44,813 bases of DNA, taken from the NCBI GenBank assembly GCA_003223515.1, contig QHVI01000079.1, positions 1 to 44,813 of the forward strand. The letters run 5' to 3'. A program made the position numbers and the translations under genes. Position 1 is the stretch's first letter, and each line of letters begins with the position of its first letter. Positions 42,086 through 44,813 of this stretch are shown piece by piece. The DNA is from Candidatus Angelobacter sp. Gp1-AA117. GTDB lineage: Bacteria > Acidobacteriota > Terriglobia > Terriglobales > Acidobacteriaceae. The notes under the pieces were generated by a model that ran no database searches, was not told where the DNA came from, and saw only the letters and a list, made by a program, of their open reading frames with translations.

Positions 42086-42781
42086 ATGAAGAAAGTTGCT
42101 ATTTTTCTGCTGTTTAATGTCTTGTGTCTATCTCCGGTCTTCGCGGAAACCGCCGCTAACCGGGTGGAATCTGCAGCCAATGTGCTGAATGAGATCATGG
42201 CCACGCCTGACAAAGGGATTCCGGAAGAAATTCTAAACTCGGCCAAATGCGTGGCCGTGGTACCGTCCATGCTGAAAGGCGGCCTTGGGTTTGGCGGCGC
42301 CTATGGCCGGGGTGTAGCGAGTTGCCGCACTGCGGACGGCTGGACCGCTCCAGCACCCTTCGGCATCAAGGGTGGCAGCTTCGGCTTGCAGATTGGCGGC
42401 CAGGCCGTGGATCTGATCATGGTGATCATGAACGATGAAGGCATGCAGAACCTGCTCTCCAGCAAATTCAAGCTGGGCGTGGATGCATCAGCCGCTGCCG
42501 GGCCCGTTGGACGCCATGTGGAAGGCGATACCGACTGGAAGATGCGCGCCCAGGTGCTCACCTACTCCCGTGCCCGTGGCCTGTTTGCCGGACTTACCGT
42601 GAATGGTGCGGTGATCAGCCAGGACAAAGATGCTACCCGTGAACTCTATGGACGCCTGGTTCCGTTCAAGACCATCCTGACCGGTGCAATCCAGACACCC
42701 CAGGGCGCCGAACCTTTCGTCAGTGCAGTGAAAAAAGTCACCGCCGGCGAGTCAGCCGCCACCGAGCCTAAAAAGCAGTAG
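42086..42781 (+). CDS. SYLF/YSC84-domain secreted protein
   Basis: A 231-residue exported protein (signal peptide 1-20, ...SPVFA). The mature part is a SYLF domain: AKCVAVVPSMLKGGLGFGGA, YGRGVASCRT, GWTAPAPFGIKGGSFGLQIG and YSRARGLFAGLTVNGAVI. SYLF domains bind lipids such as phosphoinositides in eukaryotes; the bacterial role is unknown, perhaps envelope lipid binding. GAGGGGAGA precedes ATG 42086. The upstream structured region may control it, and a terminator follows. Confidence 0.92.
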   Translation: MKKVAIFLLFNVLCLSPVFAETAANRVESAANVLNEIMATPDKGIPEEILNSAKCVAVVPSMLKGGLGFGGAYGRGVASCRTADGWTAPAPFGIKGGSFGLQIGGQAVDLIMVIMNDEGMQNLLSSKFKLGVDASAAAGPVGRHVEGDTDWKMRAQVLTYSRARGLFAGLTVNGAVISQDKDATRELYGRLVPFKTILTGAIQTPQGAEPFVSAVKKVTAGESAATEPKKQ

Positions 42782-42825
42782 CGTACCTACCGGCGAAGAA
42801 CGCCAAGGTATCTTTAGAAGCAAAC

Positions 42826-42856
42826 GGCGCACGCTCAATCGTGCGCCATTTCTTTT
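42826..42856 (+). terminator. Intrinsic terminator of the SYLF gene
   Basis: GGCGCACG-CTCAAT-CGTGCGCC followed by ATTTCTTTTT. Confidence 0.88.
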
Positions 42857-42867
42857 TGGGTTTGGCT

Positions 42868-42930
42868 AAGGACTAAAAACTAAGTACTAATTACTTATCT
42901 TTGCGTCCTTTCGCGCCCTTTTGCGGTAAA
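42868..42930 (+). repeat. Two adjacent short-period repeat words
   Basis: AAGGACTAAAAACTAAGTACTAATTAC (42868-42894), then TTTGCGTCCTTTCGCGCCCTTTTGCGGTAAA (42900-42930). Confidence 0.6.
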
Positions 42931-42961
42931 TAAAAAACGAGGGTCTTACCGGCTGAATGTT

Positions 42962-43474
42962 TCAGTGCTTGTGCTCATGCTCCGCATGCTCGTGCTCTTC
43001 AGCTTCTTCTTTATAAAGCGCAGGCGCACCCAGGCTTCCCTTGGCCGGCAGGTGGCGCATGTACAGCACTATCTTCCACATCTCGTCGTCATCCACAATT
43101 CCTTTCCACCCCGGCATTCCCGAGGGGCCAATGCCATTTTCGATAATCCATTTCAGTTGTCCGTCTTTATATTCCTGCACATCCTTGGAAGAGAGATCCG
43201 CTACCGGAGGAGACATCTTGGCGGCAAAGGGCACGCCGGTATTCTGGCCATCCAGGCCATGGCAAATCTCGCAGTGATGCTGGAAATGTTCAGCACCTTC
43301 TTTAACCGCTTCCGGTGTGTCTGCCACTGGATTCTTCCAGTCCTTGCCGCCAATGGTCACATTGCGCTTGATTTCGCCCATGACCGTGCTTTCAACCTTT
43401 CCCGGTTTGCCTACCTTGCATCCGGTCACAACCAAAACAGCCATAAGAGCAGCAGATGCCCATACAATTTTCAT
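42962..43474 (-). CDS. Cytochrome c lipoprotein with His-rich tail
   Basis: A 170-residue lipoprotein: MKIVWASAALMAVLVVTGC gives the lipobox and Cys19. A single class I cytochrome c domain follows, with haem motif Cys68-x2-Cys71-His72 (CEICH) and a probable axial Met120 in GPSGMPGW. The C-terminus, EEAEEHEHAEHEHKH, is rich in His and Glu and may bind metal. It should carry electrons in the periplasm, perhaps for a terminal oxidase or copper enzyme outside the window. ATG 43474 has GAGGAG at seven bases; the longer open frame upstream is not coding. Confidence 0.9.
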   Translation of the reverse strand: MKIVWASAALMAVLVVTGCKVGKPGKVESTVMGEIKRNVTIGGKDWKNPVADTPEAVKEGAEHFQHHCEICHGLDGQNTGVPFAAKMSPPVADLSSKDVQEYKDGQLKWIIENGIGPSGMPGWKGIVDDDEMWKIVLYMRHLPAKGSLGAPALYKEEAEEHEHAEHEHKH

Positions 43475-43593
43475 GTTCTTTCTCCTCGCTATACGAGCAA
43501 CCCATTGTAAAACCACGAGATGCGCTTGTTCTACTGATAGGAGTGCGGCCCGCGAGCCGGGGTTACATGCGAATTTGAAATATTTTTGCGCGA

Positions 43594-44520
43594 ATGTTAC
43601 CGTCCAGACTTCAATTTGAAATGCGACACCGGCTCGAATATCTGCCTGTATGGCTGATGGCAAAGTTTGTTGGCGTGCTTCCGCGGTCACTGGCGCGCGC
43701 CATCGGTATTTCCCTCGGTCTTGCGTTCTATCTGTTGCATGCGCGGCTGCGGCGTGTTGGCCTGCGTAATCTGAGCATTGCATTTCCCCAAAAAAACGAA
43801 AAAGAAAAAAAACGAATTTTGCGGCAGTTCTATCGCCATCTCGGACGGCAGCTTGCCGAATTTTGCCGCTTCCCGCGATACACCAGAGAGAATATCTCGC
43901 GACTGGCAGTCTATGACGGCTTCGAAAACTTTGCCCAGGCCAACGCGCGCGGCAAAGGAGTGATCTTCCTTACCGGGCATTTTGGCGGCTGGGAGATCGG
44001 ATCATTTTTTCATTCACTGCAGGGTCATCCTCTCAATATTGTCATTCGTCCTCTGGATAATCTTTATATCAACGATCTTGTAGACCACTACCGCACGCTG
44101 CATGGCAACAGCACTTTTCCCAAGCGGGATTTCGCCCGGGGCTTGCTTAGCTCTCTGCGGCGCGGTGAGACCGTCGGCATCCTCATGGACACCAACATGA
44201 CTCCACCCCAGGGGGCGTTCGTCGATTTCTTTGGCGTGCCAGCCTGCACCGCGATCGGTCTGGCGAGGGTGGCTGTACATGTTGACGCAGCGGTAGTGCC
44301 CGCATTTACCGTCTGGGACAACGAACTTGGTAAATACAGGATTCGCTTTGATCCGGCGTTGAAGCTGGTACGCACCGGCAACGATGAAGCTGACGTGCTC
44401 GCCAACACGGCTATATTCACCAAGGTAATTGAGAGCTATGCCAGCCGCTATCCCGAGCAGTGGCTGTGGGTCCACCGCCGCTGGAAAACCCGCCCCCCGG
44501 GTGAGCCACCCATCTATTGA
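43594..44520 (+). CDS. LpxL/HtrB-type lipid A acyltransferase
   Basis: A 308-residue lysophospholipid acyltransferase of the LpxL/LpxM group, which adds secondary acyl chains to lipid A at the inner membrane. An N-terminal membrane helix lies at about 17-48. The catalytic HX4E motif is His129-Glu134 (GHFGGWE), and LMDTNMTPPQGAFVDFFGVP and QWLWVHRRWKTRP are the other family blocks. ATG 43594 has no good ribosome binding site; ATG 43621 is possible. A run of AAAAAAACGAAAAAGAAAAAA-type sequence lies inside the gene (43791-43812), a potential slippage site. It is the last gene before the repeat and intron. Confidence 0.93.
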   Translation: MLPSRLQFEMRHRLEYLPVWLMAKFVGVLPRSLARAIGISLGLAFYLLHARLRRVGLRNLSIAFPQKNEKEKKRILRQFYRHLGRQLAEFCRFPRYTRENISRLAVYDGFENFAQANARGKGVIFLTGHFGGWEIGSFFHSLQGHPLNIVIRPLDNLYINDLVDHYRTLHGNSTFPKRDFARGLLSSLRRGETVGILMDTNMTPPQGAFVDFFGVPACTAIGLARVAVHVDAAVVPAFTVWDNELGKYRIRFDPALKLVRTGNDEADVLANTAIFTKVIESYASRYPEQWLWVHRRWKTRPPGEPPIY

Positions 44521-44686
44521 TCTTGATCTTTTTGGGGCTGGTGATGACGCTGAAAACCCAAATCACCACAGATGAACACAGCGTGGCGAGCCACAATCAA
44601 AACCTTTTACCGCAGCGTGGCGCGCCACAACCAAACGGCTTTAACCGCAGAGAACGCAGGGAGCGCAGAGGAAGGCAAGTAAGCCG
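44521..44686 (-). repeat. Composite short-period repeat interrupted by a group II intron
   Basis: On the minus strand from 44686: CGGCTTACTTGCC, CTCTGCGCTCCCTGCGTT, CTCTGCGGTTAAAGCC, TTGTGGCGCGCCACGCTGCGG, then a second tail TTGTGGCTCGCCACGCTGTG and TCATCTGTGGTGATTTG. The first 60 bases match the copy starting at 8834 with one mismatch; that copy continues left with more repeat units, whereas here an intron starts. Confidence 0.8.
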
Positions 44687-44813
44687 GTAGAGTAGGAGAG
44701 AGGGCAACACAGTAGTGCGACCCACTCTCCCCTCGTCGAACCCGACGTGCAGATTTCCCGCATCGGGCTCTCCTGAAAACTTCTTGTCATTGGCGTGCAC
44801 AGGCAGTTGCGCG
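44687..44813 (-). mobile_element. 3' end of a group II intron (partial)
   Basis: On the minus strand, 44770-44738 reads GAGCCCGATGCGGGAAAT followed by CTGCACGTCGGGTTC, which has the 33-34 base form of intron domain V: GAGCCCGA pairs with TCGGGTTC, a GAAA-type tip and the AGC triad near the 5' strand. Domain VI follows as GGGGAGAG...CTCTCTCC, and the intron would end in CTACTCTAC at 44687, a usual group II 3' end. The reverse transcriptase gene would lie right of the window. The 3' exon matches an uninterrupted repeat at 8834, which fixes the boundary. Confidence 0.78.

Noticed and set aside
43475-43783. Long N-terminal extension of the cytochrome c gene
   Set aside because: The signal peptide and ribosome binding site fit ATG 43474; the upstream frame overlaps the divergent acyltransferase gene and looks random.
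44597-44800. Minus-strand frame starting MHANDKKFSGEPDAGN
   Set aside because: It is a translation of group II intron domains V/VI and repeat DNA, a common false protein in annotations.

Overview
The window looks like a chromosomal stretch from a free-living soil bacterium, most likely an Acidobacteriota member of the Koribacter/Terriglobia kind. This is an inference from gene content (many secreted TPR, DUF3857, DUF1259, SYLF and beta-propeller proteins, paired PilZ domains, a SufT-like DUF59 protein) and from intergenic DNA full of degenerate 7-10 base tandem repeats. No rRNA, tRNA or CRISPR array was seen.

Layout. 1-4.4 kb: end of an unknown gene, then a two-gene unit of a UvrD-type helicase fused to an Fe-S nuclease plus RmuC. 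4.6-10.3 kb: a 21-residue Lys/Gly peptide gene, a CPBP protease homologue, a thiolase, a double-PilZ protein, a TonB-like pseudogene and a TrmJ-type methyltransferase. 10.3-13.5 kb: secreted TPR protein, secreted cupin, lipoprotein. 13.6-18.4 kb: the accessory island, with a small terminase gene, a truncated large terminase gene, a tyrosine recombinase, and an AT-rich 2.2 kb segment bounded by perfect 23-base inverted repeats that carries a FAD oxidoreductase and a seven-helix membrane protein facing each other. 18.5-30.1 kb: housekeeping and envelope genes (CPBP, OmpA-like, two hot-dog dehydratase subunits, cold-shock protein, DEAD-box helicase, OsmC, beta-propeller lipoprotein, amidase), with one nucleotidyltransferase pseudogene. 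30.1-33.2 kb: a ribbon-helix-helix/partner pair, a DUF1259 protein, a DUF59 protein and a Spy-like protein. 33.6-40 kb: two large tandem transglutaminase-like proteins, one of them frameshifted and lacking its catalytic Cys. 40.2-44.5 kb: an aromatic-Gly repeat protein, a LuxR-type regulator with a degenerate receiver, a structured RNA or leader in front of a SYLF protein, a cytochrome c lipoprotein and an LpxL-like acyltransferase. The right edge holds the 3' end of a group II intron inserted in an intergenic repeat.

The best candidate for something new is the 16159-18365 segment. Its identical inverted ends each contain a short dyad with a 7-base spacer, like a tyrosine-recombinase core site. 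A recombinase gene with all catalytic residues starts 85 bases away. Recombination between inverted sites would flip the segment and exchange which of its two inward-facing genes lies next to each flank. No target-site duplication is visible. The mechanism is a hypothesis; the repeats, composition and gene order are seen directly.

A second theme is decay by internal deletion: TonB-like, nucleotidyltransferase, terminase and DUF3857 genes are all broken here. A third is the dense set of short-period intergenic repeats, one copy of which gives the exact 3' boundary of the group II intron.
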